Origin: Adiantum capillus-veneris
Taxonomy: Eukaryota; Streptophyta; Polypodiopsida; Polypodiales; Pteridaceae
Reading direction: 5' to 3'
Assembly: GCA_014529385.2 (NCBI GenBank)
Contig: CM043953.1
Span: 112,872,549 to 112,936,548, forward strand
DNA: 64,000 bases
Part shown: positions 9,615 to 21,585 of the stretch, one piece after another
How positions within the stretch are numbered: the stretch's first letter is position 1
Layout of the letters: each line of letters starts with the position of its first letter
Notes under the pieces: generated by a model
The model's database searches: none
Seen by the model: the letters and a program-made list of their open reading frames with translations, nothing else
What the model was told of the DNA's origin: nothing
Position numbers and translations under genes: made by a program

Positions 9615-12600
9615 AGTCTGGACATGGGATGTATAATTGTCCTTGGCCCCGTGGGGAGTCAGGGAGACCTAACTTGAATTACCCAGTGATGAATGTAGGT
9701 GAAGGAGCTGGTCATCAACCGAGGCTTCTACTAAGGCCAAATGGACCAAGACCACCTTCACAAGGGGTGGAAGGAGTTCCACCTTTGCCTGCTGACCCAA
9801 ATGTCAATGTTGTAGAAGTCACACAATTAAAAGAGGGTAACATTGAAGCAAATGGCATCAAACGTGGGCGGGGAAAAGGTAAGGAAAAGGAAGGAGTAAC
9901 ATCACAAAGTGACCATGGACGATGAAAGAAAGCAAAGGAAACCAAGGAAGCCAAGAGGACCCGGCACCGCATCAACCTTCAAGACTTCCCTCTTGGACAT
10001 GGTATGGCTCCCTTTAACCTTATAAAGGACATGAGAGGTAAAGGTCCAAGCATATCATGGCCTCAATTTCTTGCATTGTGCCCACAAGTTAGGAGGGAGT
10101 TAACAAAGGAAGCTAGCACTAGGAGAAGGATCAAAGAAAATGTTCCTGTTGGTTAAAATTGCACATGCCCAAATGAATGAGGATATTACACCTATGCTAG
10201 ATTGCTATATCAAGGGAAAACTAGTTAGGAAGGGTCTAGTGGATGGGGGCACACAAATTTGAATCATGGCAGAGGACCTTATGCAGAGACTAGGCATGCA
10301 CATTCATGAGATGCCTGAAATCAAAGTGAAAATGGCAAATAATAGTAAGGCTAGGTGTTTGGGAGTTTGTAAGAATGTTTTCGTGGAAGCTTTTGGCATT
10401 AAGAAGGCTGTTGATTTCTATGTTATGTCTACAAGAGATAATGGCTATCCATTTATCCTAGGTAGACCCTGGTTAATGAGGATGCGAGCTTTGCAGGATT
10501 GGGAAAGTGGAAAGTTGATTTGCAGGAATAACAATCACAAGAAGGTTGTCTTTGACATGAAGGAGCAACGTCAAGAGGAGCTCCAGGAGGAATCTTCTCA
10601 AAGTGAAAGCGGGGATGATTGGACCGATGAAACCTCGGTAGAAGAAAGCAGTGGTAGCACTAGGGAGGAGGAGTCATCCATTGAAGTCATGGGTGTAAGT
10701 TTTAGGCCAAATAATGAAGAGACATCTTGCCAAGGTTTAAAAGAGGTAGGCCCCCCCGGAGAACCAAAGTTTACATGATAAAGAAACGCTAGATGGTATG
10801 TTGTCCAAGACTCTTACTTGGGAGGACAGAGAGGAATTCAAAAGTGTGCTAAGAAAGTTTCCTAGGCTTTTTTCTAAAGATTACACAAATGTACGTGGAG
10901 TGGATGCCATTCAACACAAGATCGAGTTAAAGCCAGAGGCCAAACCTAAAGCACAAAGGCTACGAAGATTAGGAGTCATCAAAGCGCAATCACTACTCAA
11001 AGAGGTGAGGAAGCTTCTAGCATCAAGGTTAATCTAGCCTATAGATAATTCTGAGTGGGTCTCTCCAGTTGTGGTCACTCCAAAAAAGAATGGCAAGTGG
11101 AGGGTATGTGTCGATTATCGTCCACTCAACGAGGCAACAAAAAGGGATCACTATACCCTCCCATTTCAAGATGAGAGCAGGTAAAGAAAAGTACACGGTA
11201 TGTGATGGCTACTCTGGTTACTTTCAAATAGGTATTGCATTGGAGGATCAATTAAAAACAACCTTCATCACCCCTTGGGGTTGTTTTGCTTTTAGAGTCA
11301 TGCCGTTTGGTTTGACAAATGCTCCAGCAACGTTTTAACGATTCATGAACATGGTGTTTCAAGCATTCTTTGGGAAGTCTATTAGAGTATTCATAGATGA
11401 TTTTTTCATCTATAGCTCTAAATAATTGCATATATATAAGGTAGAAGAAGGCTTGAAGAAGCTCTATGATATGGCAGGTCAACTCAATCCCGACAAGTGC
11501 CACATAGGTGAGGATGAAGTGATCTTGCTTGGTCACAAGGTGTCTTCCAAAGGCATTAAGGTGGACCCAGCAAAGTCAAAAGATCTCATTGAGCTACCAT
11601 CACCAAAGAGTCTTAAGGAGGTGATTTCATTTATTCAAAAGGTGAAGTACATGTCACACTTCATTCACTTGGCATCGGAGTTACTTCACCCCCTCCAAAA
11701 GATGACACAACATGTAGAGTTTGCATGGTCTAATGAGCTTGAAGAGTACTTCTCTAGTTTTGGCAGAACTCCCGACGCTTATGCCTCCACGTTCAGAGTT
11801 TACATTCTTTGTTAGCTCAAGTGTGGGTAAAGAGACATTGGGTGCGGTATTGTTGCAGCAAGATCCTCATAGCACTAGGATGCGGCCTATCTACTTTGCT
11901 AGCCGGGTCATGAATGCACTCAAAAGGATTACACAGAAGCAAAATCTATGATGCTTTCTCTTGTCTTTGCAATGAGAAATTTTAGATTCTACCTCCTACC
12001 AAAACCCTTTATCATAATCACTGCCTGCTGAAAACTTGTTTCCTTGGGTGTCATCTCAAATGACACTAAGTCCCAGGATTTCAAAATGGATCATGGAATT
12101 GCAAGATTTCCAATACTTTTTCAGAGTAGAAGATAGTGTACGTGCACAATTAGCAGGGATTCTCACCTATAAAATGCATGAAAGGGACATCGAGGTGCCT
12201 GAAGTGAAAACCCTACCCTTACCACCACCAAGGCATTTACCTAATGCATTCACCTTGTTCTTTGATGGAGCATTTAAGAAGGCTACAGGAAAAGCAGGGA
12301 GAGGGCTTGTGTTTCTTGATTCAAATGGTGAGGTTGTTATGAAAGAGCATGTTAATTTTCCTGGTTCCACAAGCAACAATGAAGCAGAGTACAACATACT
12401 AATCCATGGTTTGCAGATGTGTGTTGCTCAAAAGATACGGCGTCTCATGGTAAAAGGGGATGCACTTCTCATTGTGAAGCAAATTCTAGGTATTTGGGCT
12501 TGTAAGAATGAAAGGCAAAGGAAAAAGGTTCATTCTATCCATAACCTCTTTAATCAATTTGAAGAAGTACAATTGTATCATATTCCTAGGAAACAAAATG

Positions 12601-14126
12601 AGATGCTGATTTGCTTGCCCAAAAAGTGGTTGCATGTGTTGAGATTGAAGTGCAGGTCATCATGGCAGCAACAATGATTAAGCAACCAAGGTACCAGGGG
12701 ATGGATTGATTGGCTCCCATTGTGAGCTATATTTTCGAGGGCAAGTTTCCAGAGGGCTTCATAAAGGCTCAAAAGTGGAGGCTCATTAAGAAAATGAGTT
12801 CGTATTTGTTTTTGGAAGGTGCCCTCTACCAAAGGGGAAAAGATCAAGTTTGCAGGAGAATATCGGCAACCAAGGAGATTCCAACCATTCTTGAAGGTTG
12901 GCATGAAGAGGCATGCGGTGGTCATTTTTTCCAAGAATTAAGTATGAAGAAGATTTTGCTTGCGGGGTATGTTTGGCCAAGATTTGCATGTGGATGTCCA
13001 GCATTGGTGTAAAAGCTGCCACAATTGTCAGATTAATGGAAACAAGCACCTATTGCATGGTCCACGTCAGCTAGTCCTTGCAAATGGTCCGTTTGAAAAA
13101 TGGGGCATTGATGCTATGGGTCCATTACCTATGACTAAAAATGGAAAATTGTATATCTTGGTGGCCATAGACTACATGACTAGGTGGGTAGAAGTTCAAA
13201 GTGTGGCAAGAGTAAATGAGAGGATAGTTAGCAAGTTTGTGTACACTCACATTTGTTGTAGATTTGGCACACCTTTGGAGATTGTTTCTGATAACGGTCT
13301 AGGATTTAGGAAGGGCTTTCTCACAGAAGTTTGTGATGAGCTTCACATTCTACACCGGCATAGCACACCCTACTATTCTTAGTCAAATGGTTTGTTAGAG
13401 AAGTATAATGGCATCATTGCAAGAATCATCCGAAAGATGGTAAAGAACAAGACAAAGCTATGGGATGACTTCTTGGATGGAGCATTGTGGGCCTATCGGA
13501 CTACAAGGAAGCGACAAGTTCACACCCTTCCACCTAGTCTATGGTCAAGAAGCTTTGCAACCCATTGAGCTCAACATTCCAACAATGCAACTTCATGGAA
13601 AGGTGGAACAAGGAGAAGAAGCAGCATAGGAAGATCGTCTTCTCACCCTAGCAGAACTAGAATGGAAGCGGGAGGCGGATTATGAGTGCTATAAAAGAAA
13701 GGCTACACAAATAAAGGACAAGCTCGACAAAAAGGTGAAAGACAAAGGGATCAAGGAAGGAGATGTGGTGCTAAGGTAGGAGAATCGCCTTGACAATCGC
13801 TTTGATGTGAAGTTCAATACTAGATGACAGGGTCCCTACATTGTAAAGAAGGCCTACTGTTCACACTACTATCAACTCATGGATTTGGATGGCAAGGAGC
13901 ACCCCAAGAAGGTGAATGGGTATTGATCAAAGCCTTACTTGAGTTCTACCAGAGGATCTACAAGAGCAACGAACAGCTACAATACCATGTAAGTCTTTGA
14001 GCTTGGTACTACAAGGTGAAGATTCGATTAAGGCACCAAATATCACGAAGGATCGAAAAACACTCTCATTGGAAGGTATGCCTTTTGATGGTACATGAAT
14101 GTACCATCATCTAAGGGAGGGCTAAA
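9615..14126 (+). pseudogene. Ty3-A2: decayed 5'-truncated relative of Ty3-A
   Basis: Frames along this stretch match the Ty3-A polyprotein in order. They cover gag from the zinc knuckle on (9615-10150), protease (10170-10540), RT (10798-11440), first RNase H (11720-11960), archaeal RNase H (12036-12620), integrase with its HHCC finger and core (12710-13520), and the tail to about 13930. It is broken by many stops, frameshifts and a small deletion in RT near 11165-11185. The gag N-terminus is absent. The knuckle keeps the His codon (GHGMYNC) that Ty3-A has lost. A polypurine tract (14112-14126) ends the unit. It cannot encode a working element. Confidence 0.88.
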
Positions 14127-14150
14127 TGATAGCCGTTTTTTTGGCTCTCA
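14127..14150 (+). repeat. Stub of Ty3-A2 3' LTR
   Basis: TGATAGCCG follows the polypurine tract exactly as in Ty3-A, and similarity continues through GGCTC to about 14148. Beyond that the sequence belongs to the opposite-strand coding remnant of element F. Only about 24 bases of this LTR survive. Confidence 0.7.
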
Positions 14151-15032
14151 TAAAATATTTCAAGAAGCCACTTCACCCCACAAAAACACCCTAGCACAAT
14201 TACTAGGCTCGCTTTTTCATTGTAAATAGTGTGCTTGCGTTTAGGGTTTTTATCACATTTTTTAATCAAATCTAAGAGCTGGTATGTGGGCCGTTCAAAC
14301 ACTGGTTGATCCTTTTTGTATAATTTTACTTTTTTGTCTGCATAGTGTGCATATGAATTATGTGTACCATACAAAGCTAACAACATTTTGTTTGATGTGT
14401 CCCTTAGACTCATGAATGATTTCACACTTGTGGCAATGGATGAAAAATCATTTGCAAACCTAACAGTCTTTTCAACCTTTGGTGATGTCTAAACATCTTG
14501 ACCAAATTCATGCAGGAATTTGTTGTTCAAAGAATCAATTTTCGGATTTTCAGGTGCATGTGCATCCTTATGCTAATTTTGAACATGCAATGTTTTTACT
14601 GGTGCTTCTAATGGTAATGCAGAATCATCTAATTTCATTAAAAATGACAAGTTAGTTGCACTTACATCCTGATTGTATTTGCACTAAATGGATGCTTTGT
14701 TGGCTTGTGCAAATTTCTGGATAAACACTTGGGTTGACTTTCTGAACTTCTATCTGCACTTCATCTTTGAGCTTGCAATACCTGGCTCCACTGAATTCTG
14801 TGAACATCTGGGAGTTTTCTAAAGCTGGCTTCACTCTGATCAACAAGATCTTGGTTTCTGTGTTTCTTTTGATGCTCATCAAGTATCTATGGCCTTTTGT
14901 ATCTTCATATAAGACTTTTTCTCCATTGTAGCCATATAGCTGTAATAGCTGCTCTGTTGCACTTGTGCATGTGTTGCCACTTCTACTAGCTTGCTCTGAT
15001 GTACTTGAACTCAAAGTTTGATTTGAGTCCAT
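14145..15032 (-). pseudogene. Unrecognised ORF of minus-strand element F
   Basis: Starting at an ATG at 15032, a 126-codon frame runs to 14652. After a shift near 14670 another frame continues with two stops to about 14145. This suggests a protein of about 290 residues whose C-terminus is cut by the Ty3-A2 junction. The N-terminus is Ser/Thr-rich. The middle contains YEDTKGHRYLMSI, and the C-terminal part is Lys-rich with a hydrophobic stretch (SLVIVLGCFCG). I do not recognise the family. It lies downstream of an LTR, a primer-site-like sequence and a long leader, so it may be the first ORF (gag-like) of an LTR element. The ORF of element E has a loosely similar motif and the same setting. 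Confidence 0.45.
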
Positions 15033-15507
15033 GTTTACTGGTTTTATAAAAATTGTCTTCTAGTAGATTTTGGTATTGATTAGTAGAATTTCTCTTGCTC
15101 GGTTTGATAAAACTGCTTTAGCCAAAGCACTTTTGTAGTTGATTAATCAATTTAAAAAAGATTACATGGTTCTTACCTGTGGGGACATTGACCAACTCCC
15201 TACAGCGCTGACGATGTTGAATGAGAGGCAACTGATGCGGGCTTTGCGCGTCGTACGAGGGTAGACAGGATAGCGAGAAAAAGATAAGGCAGGGAAGGGC
15301 CTAAGTGGGTCAGTGAGAGAGAGAGGGCGCGCAGACGCACACGTAAGAGAGAGAGTTAATAGGTGGAGACTCCGGGGAGGTGGGGCAGCGTGTAGGGGTA
15401 TACAAAGGGTGTGTGTGTGTGTGTGGTAAACGACAAGGAGGTGTACACGCGGTGACTGTCGACCTCGGGCAGACAGCGAGAGAGAGCGGGTGAGCACGCA
15501 AGAGAGT

Positions 15508-15575
<68 letters not shown>

Positions 15576-17233
15576 TTAGAGAGAGGACATGAATACTCAC
15601 AATTCTTTGTGAGGGGAAGAGAGAGAGAGATAGAGAGAGAGAGAGTGTGTGGGGAATGTTCACGGGGAGCGAGACGAGAGCAATCGACAAAAAGAAGGAG
15701 ATTTTTTTAACATTGTAGGAAACTATTCCAAGTGACCGTAAAGGTCTACCCAATGAAGAATTATATGCGCCATAAGGCACGGTTTCAAAGTTTGAAAATT
15801 GTCTTTTAAATTTTTTTAAATTTCCAAGCATTCAAAAATGCCAACATTAGGCCGAAAAATAGCCGAAACTCCAAAAATTAGCTAGAAAATCCCCAAAATT
15901 ACCAAAAAAGTCCAAAAGTTCCTTTCAAAATCTACAAATCTTGGAAAATCATCTCCAATCACAACCAAACATTTTGGATATGCAAAAGCACACCAAAAAT
16001 AGCAGTTTCTACCGAAAATGCAATTTACAACACAATCATCAACCTGGTCTTCGAAAATAGTAAAATGCTCAAAACTCAACCACGGAGGGCACAAACGTGA
16101 ACAAAATGATGTCGTAAATACGCACACACAAAATAGCTTGTAAAGATTGCAAAATATCATTTTTTTATGGAATTAACTAAAAATTAGCCAAAATTATCCG
16201 AAAAATACCCCAAACTTTTCTAAAAATTGTCCACACATAGGGCAATAGTGCAGCCAAATAAAATCACAAAAATATCATCAATTCAATTGCCAAACAATTT
16301 CATCAATAAAATCAAGATTAGGCAATTAAACCGACAAAATTAGGTCAAAATTTGATGCAATTGAAATGTGTAAATTCCTCTTTTAAGCTCAAAAACGCAG
16401 CAATTACCCATTACACACATCAAATATGCAATCAAAACATTGAATTAATCATGCAAATTACAACACTTTTTAGGTACACACATACTAATCAAAATTGGTA
16501 GTTTTAACCAATTTTTAGGTGCACACACAAAAGCATTAAACTTGTCGAATTTGCAATGTGACTTCACAAATCATTAGTTGGGCATGAGCACAACACAAAT
16601 CAATTATCACAATTGAAAAATCATTAAGCACACATTGATTTTTTAGTGCACAAACATGGGCAAAATAGTGCACACACACCTAAAATTAGGCATACACACA
16701 CTCAATTAGAATGAACACAAACTTGATTTTAGTGCACACACACTTGCAATTGACCATCCAAGCTTGCAATTAACTCAATTAGGCACCCAATTAGGAACGC
16801 CACCAAGTCTTAAAAATTTCGGCATTACGACGGCGGCAGGAAAATGAACAATCGAGAAAGTTTCAATCCAATATAGCATCAACATTGCATTGCATAAACA
16901 TAGCATTAACATTACACTGCAGCATGGTGGGATCTCTACACAATTCTACACATCTTTAGATTCTAGGGAAGTTGAGAATACCACCTTGATTACCTTTCCA
17001 CTGAAGATCAATTGAATGGTCGAATGCTCCAATCCTTCGTAGAAAATTAGTAACTTAGCAAAAATTAGAGTATGTAAACACACAATTGGCAAGATACGGT
17101 GACACATTAGAGAATTATGAACACATTGCTTCATGCACACATCCAAAATCCACAAAAACATAAACACACTTGAGTGAAATTAGTGATGGAACGCATTCGA
17201 TTATGCCATGATTACACTAGCGTACGCCATCAT
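15033..17233 (-). other. Leader of element F, non-coding, AT-rich
   Basis: I see no gene. The stretch holds the microsatellites at 15409-15424 (TG) and 15509-15568 (AG), then AT-rich sequence with many CACACA and AATTG strings. Its place between a primer-site-like sequence and an ORF on the minus strand fits a retroelement leader. Confidence 0.4.
15509..15568. repeat. (AG)n microsatellite
   Basis: An unbroken AG run of about 60 bases, followed by poly-G and further AG-rich sequence to about 15650. Open frames across it are low-complexity artefacts. Confidence 0.97.
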
Positions 17234-17251
17234 CCCACGGGAGCGGTACCA
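17234..17251 (-). promoter_or_regulatory. Primer-binding-site-like sequence of element F
   Basis: The minus strand reads TGGTACCGCTCCCGTGGG, starting with the TGG that pairs with tRNA CCA. It lies 5 bases from a possible LTR end at 17257. I could not match it to a particular tRNA. Confidence 0.4.
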
Positions 17252-17256
17252 AATTT

Positions 17257-18177
17257 TGGGGGCTCCATCGTTGCATAGCTCCAATGACCAACAAAATTAT
17301 CAATATGAAGGGATGAGCTACTCGGCTAGGGAATGGAAACACTCACACGGTTAGTGAGCTAATCATGGCAACACGAATGGTTAACTCTATGAGGTGAGCT
17401 TCTTAGCCTATGGAGGAGCTAAGCCGCAATGAAGGGCAATCTCCACATCCACTTGTCTTCACCTCTAATCAACCCAATCACACACACTAACGATTGCAAG
17501 ATGCACACAACACTAATCCTATCATGCAACACACTAATCATAAGCACACACACATAGATCTGTCGAGCACCACACTCCAATCAAATCTACATGCACACAC
17601 AAGCAAGAGAGGGCAATCACACAAGATTAGAGAGCGATTAACCACTAATTAGTTAAGATCTAGCTAATATAAGCATCATAGGCAATCATAAGAAGCATGA
17701 GAGAGGCATAGTGAAAGAGAATGAATTATTGATTAGTGTTAATCAAGTCTCATGAGCAAGGAGAAGCTCAAGGACTCCATAGCCACACACCTCAAGAGCT
17801 CTCACCAAAGAGTGCTCTCAACAAATGAGCGTGAGAATCCTAATTTCCTTTACACACTGCCTTATATACATAGGGTAGAAACATGCAATGTCCGGGCGCC
17901 AAAGGCCTTCAGGGCTTCACCACTTATTGCATCTACAACCTAGGCACAATAACTGGCCTATTGTTTACAGCTTGGAACTCCCATTGAGCTCGAAACACAT
18001 TAAAAATATTAAAATGGACTGAAATAAATCGGGAAATTACAATACGTGACCATTTTGGGAAAACGTGGAAAATGAGTGACTCCAATCTTTAATGCTTCTT
18101 TGTGTTGATCTTCAATGTGCATTTGTATGTCGTCGATCTTTAGCAGCTTTTGTTAACTGACGTTGACTCAGTTAACA
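17257..18177 (-). repeat. Probable 5' LTR of element F
   Basis: On the minus strand this region carries a TATATAAGG box (17860-17868), with a primer-site-like sequence and leader downstream. Its borders (TGGGGG at 17257 and CA at 18177) are guesses, because no second LTR copy lies in the window. No coding content is recognised. Confidence 0.45.
18151..18177. repeat. Inverted repeat at the F / Ty3-D junction
   Basis: Ten-base arms TGTTAACTGA and TCAGTTAACA are perfect reverse complements around the loop CGTTGAC. The repeat sits where element F gives way to Ty3-D and has the TG...CA form of LTR ends. Confidence 0.8.
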
Positions 18178-18234
18178 AGGAGGAATAGTTTTTTGACTTT
18201 CCAAACCAGAAACCGAGAAGGCAGAAATGGTATA
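18178..18234 (+). pseudogene. Left fragment of Ty3-D
   Basis: One frame reads DFPNQKPRRQKWY and is interrupted after the Tyr codon. It resumes across the Ty3-C insertion at 55144 as RRKRDT. A homologous stretch in the Ty3-D-like fragment within Ty3-C (near 40410-40465) reads DFSSQKPRCQERYKKKRAE. This confirms that the two flanks were once contiguous. Bases 18230-18234 (GTATA) are the Ty3-C target duplication. Confidence 0.8.
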
Positions 18235-18686
18235 TGTAGAAGGCAAAGACAGTCTCAACAGGCGGGAACTGTCTACTAGAAACAGAAGAGTGGATTAGTC
18301 AGTAATTACCATGGTAATTACCACAGTAACTTCAAGAGGTTATAAATAGGACCCATTACATTGTAATTGGGCTCCTTATCTTTGGGATGCTTGTCTTTTG
18401 ACTTCTCACTCTTCGTATCTTGGTTTTAGTCTCCAAAGTTATTCATGAGCTACAATCTCTCCACTTGTAATTCTACTCTATAATCATTACGACAACAGTT
18501 GATTGTGCTTCAGTCAGTTGTACCTTGTACTTTTTTGTCATAAACACTGAATCTGAATCTGAAACACTTTTCCAGTCATACAGTTTGTTTCTCATTCCAA
18601 TAGAGTATTTCAGTTCAGTGAACTATTCTAGTACAGTTGTGATCTTCTATTCCAATTCCACTGACTGAACTGATGACCTACCCGTA
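18235..18686 (+). repeat. Ty3-C 5' LTR, first part
   Basis: It matches 54630 onward, including a shared TATAAATAGGACCC near 18340. It is interrupted by Ty3-B after ACCCGTA, and the remaining 54 bases lie at 37258-37311. Together they give about 506 bases, against 509 for the 3' copy. Bases 18682-18686 (CCGTA) are the Ty3-B target duplication. Confidence 0.92.
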
Positions 18687-19291
18687 TGTAAGGTCTCTAC
18701 TTTCAAATTTCACACAAGTTCTATTACACAATTGAATTTTCTTTAACCACCACTTATTAATTAAGATATTCGAGTTTAAATTATGAATCGTAGGCTGAGA
18801 AAACCTAGAATTAATAATTTACGCTACAAAATTCTGACATGATTAGCTATATGATTCACTAATTAACTTATTGCAAGACTTATTTACTGATTGTAGAATT
18901 TTCTTTTACTACTGTAAAGTTAATATAAGACTGTAAAGTTTAACTTAAAAATGTAAAGTAAATTATCATTAAGAAAATAAGTAAAATAATTATAAAGACA
19001 AAAGAATACATAGGGATAACAAATGAAGGCACATGGACTCACCTGGACTTACATAGGAGGGGACAAAGTGGGACACACTGTCACATGAAAAGGAGAGGCT
19101 AGTCTTGACCAATCTTAATGAGGGGGCCTGTGTGGCCTTATCTTTTGATGATAATGACAAAGTGGTCAAGCTGATGGGTACCACAAGGGTACCAAAAACG
19201 CGGGTATGATTTTTGGGGGAATTTTTTTTTTAATTGTTTTATTTTTTAAAAAAAAATTTAAAAAATAAAAATTAAACGTTTTCTTTTTTGC

Positions 19292-19300
19292 TATAAATAG
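19292..19300 (+). promoter_or_regulatory. TATA box of Ty3-B 5' LTR
   Basis: TATAAATAG is conserved at the same place in the 3' LTR (27292-27300). It is followed about 30 bases later by a plausible start region. Everything downstream in the LTR would be transcribed. Confidence 0.75.
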
Positions 19301-19469
19301 AGCATCCATGCTCACACTTTAGACATAGAGATTGCCTCTATAGTGCTCACGAAGTGCTGCCACTTCTCTTAGAGAGAAGGCGTCCACAAACCACTAAGAG
19401 AGCAAAAACTCTAGTGGACTAATAAGGTGCGTATTAATCAAGCATTCAATTAACTTTAGGAATGATGTA

Positions 19470-19905
19470 TGTGTGCTATCTCTTACTCTAATCTCTCTAA
19501 TAGATTAGTAAGATTCAATTAGCTATGTGTGTGTGTGTGCTATTTCTTACTCTAATCTCTCTAATAGATTAGTAAGATTCAATTAGCTATGTGTGTGTGT
19601 GTGCTATCTCTTACTCTAATTTCTCTAATAGATTAGTAAGATTCAATTAGCTATGTGTGTGTGTGTGTTTATCTCTTACTCTAATCTCTCTACTAGATTA
19701 GTAAGATTCAATTAGTTTTAAGAAGGACATGTGTGTATGTGTGCTATCTCTTACTCTAATCTCTCTAATAGATTGGTGAGATTCAATTAGCTTTAGAAAA
19801 GGATGTGTGTGTGTTCTCTTTTACTCTAATTTTCTAATGGATTAGTAAGATTCAATTAACTTTAGAAAAGATATGTGTATATGTTTTCTCTTACTTTAAT
19901 CTCTC
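19470..19905 (+). repeat. Minisatellite of about 65-bp hairpin units in Ty3-B LTR
   Basis: Seven imperfect tandem units (cttact boxes near 19482, 19545, 19610, 19674, 19750, 19819 and 19890) share a CTTACTCTAATC ... GATTAGTAAG inverted repeat and a TG run. The same array is at 27465-27905. It lies downstream of the TATA box, so it should be in the transcript leader. Confidence 0.9.
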
Positions 19906-20361
19906 TAAGTATACCTACTCTCTCTAGTTAGTACATCTTCACTATTAACTTAGCATAGTTAATTGAAAGTTAATACATAAGAGAACTCATCATATTCTTA
20001 TTATACATGATGAAATTCTCATTCACCAATTTTATTGTCAATTAGATTAAGTAGAATTTTGAATAATACTAAAAATTGATTTAGTTAAAGTATAAAAATT
20101 GAAGTTAGAATTGGATTAGAAATGTGAAGCATAAAAGTAATGCATTCCTAAACTTTCACTCATAGTTTACACATTTAATTTTTTATTAATTACGATTAGC
20201 AAATATTTGATGTATAGAAATTAGATGTAAAACAACAACAATAAGTCTGAATCCGAGTTGGCGAGGGTTCAAATTACAGACTCTCTTTGGAAACAAGAGA
20301 TTACTAGGGAAATTGACCAATTTAAAGTTCTAAGTGTATAACATAAGTGTAGTACAAAATA

Positions 20362-20484
20362 ATGGCTCCAAAGCGTGCTCGAACCCAAGGCGCTAATGAT
20401 CATGAAGCTGGTACAAGTAACGGTGGAACCCCTGTCGAACATGCTATGTCTCCACCAATCGGACCAATCGGAGCTATGGTACAG
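20362..20484 (+). CDS. Putative LTR-borne first exon of Ty3-B gag
   Basis: An ATG opens a 41-codon frame, MAPKRARTQGANDHEAG..., that ends at a strong splice donor CAG|GTTAGT (20485). The gag frame downstream has no nearby ATG but has an acceptor TTGCACAG at 22377. Both sides are phase 0, so splicing would give ...GAMVQ|SAVYTSLQEKK. The intron of about 1.9 kb would remove U5 and the primer site from the mRNA, so the genomic RNA must stay unspliced. The exon and donor are conserved in the 3' LTR (36049-36171). The splicing is inferred, not shown. Confidence 0.55.
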
Positions 20485-21567
20485 GTTAGTATTGAAGTTT
20501 CAAGTTATGCATCATTGCATATGCGAGACCATAGAAATATAATATTTACCTTATGAAAAGAAAACACGGACCGAAACCATGGGGCTTAACCCCAAGAAAT
20601 TTGGCATATGTTTGACAAGTAGGAAAGAGTGTCTGGTTAAACTGGTTGCTATAGGAAAGAATGTTTGTCCAAAACCTTCGGTATCGTTTCTCTCAAGTCT
20701 CTCTACTTATTAACGCTGGTATTATGTGGCAGTTGCCGAGGCGTGAGATGACTCCCAAGATGGCACCGTTGATGCTATGGTGGGAGTACACCCAGATTAG
20801 CCCAGCTGGATACTGCAGTTTTGTTTAACCGTGGCATGAGGATGACGCCCAGATTGGCACCGTTGTTGCTGTGGCGGGAGTACGTCCAGATTAGCACAAC
20901 GAGTACTTGTCGAGCGGTATGGGACGCTCATGAGGAGAAGGGTTTTTATAAATAATGTATATACCGATCGGACATAATAGCGCCAGTAGAGATTCTTGAG
21001 TGAACCTAATCCAAGGGTTGTTGGTTTAAAATTGGACGACTTCTTGTTTGACTATTGTTTGTAATATTGTTTGAAGGGCTGTTTTAACGAACCAGTATCA
21101 TAAATAAAGTAAAGGAACATGTATGTTTAAACAGTGTGGTAGTAATTAGATAACAAAAGAAGGGTGAGTGCGGGGTGGAAAGTGGGAGAATGATACCCGA
21201 TGGTATCATTCTATGGACGGGTGGACCCGATGAGTCGGGTAACTTTCCAACGCTAGAAAATTTTTTTAAGTCATAAATCCTAAAAGAGACAAACCTTGGC
21301 GGATGTGCTTCTAAAACATGGGGAAAAAAGTGCACAGGTTGGTCACTCTAAGATTTATACTTTTAGGTATAATTGATTATAGATAGTTTTTAGATAGGGT
21401 TATGGTGGTCACGCTCCGCCATAAAGAGATAGTACCAATCCTTCACTAACGGTTCATGCCCATGGCTACGTAGTAGCTAAGGCAATGTCCGTTGGTTTTT
21501 CCTTCTCAGGATTGGAGACCTATCAAAGGTACTCCGCTCCTCTCGACAAGGAGCAGGGACCTCACAC

Positions 21568-21585
21568 CGGTATCAAAGCCTAGGT
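21568..21585 (+). promoter_or_regulatory. Ty3-B primer-binding site (tRNA-Met type)
   Basis: CGGTATCAAAGCCTAGGT immediately follows the LTR. It resembles TGGTATCAGAGCC, the plant initiator-Met tRNA complement, with several substitutions including the first base. Confidence 0.75.

Larger units (their letters stand above)
18687..21566 (+). repeat. Ty3-B 5' LTR
   Basis: This 2880-base LTR is intact. It contains a TATA box (19292), a hairpin-bearing minisatellite (19470-19905), a short ORF with a splice donor (20362-20484) and non-coding U5. The 3' copy (26663-37252) matches throughout once the CACTA element is removed, with scattered substitutions. Confidence 0.95.

Noticed and set aside
14127-14600. 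A full 3' LTR for Ty3-A2
   Set aside because: Similarity to the Ty3-A LTR ends near 14150; beyond it the minus strand carries the element F coding remnant.
15162-15831. Minus-strand ORFs with Ser/Leu repeats
   Set aside because: They are products of the AG microsatellite at 15509-15568 and its surroundings.
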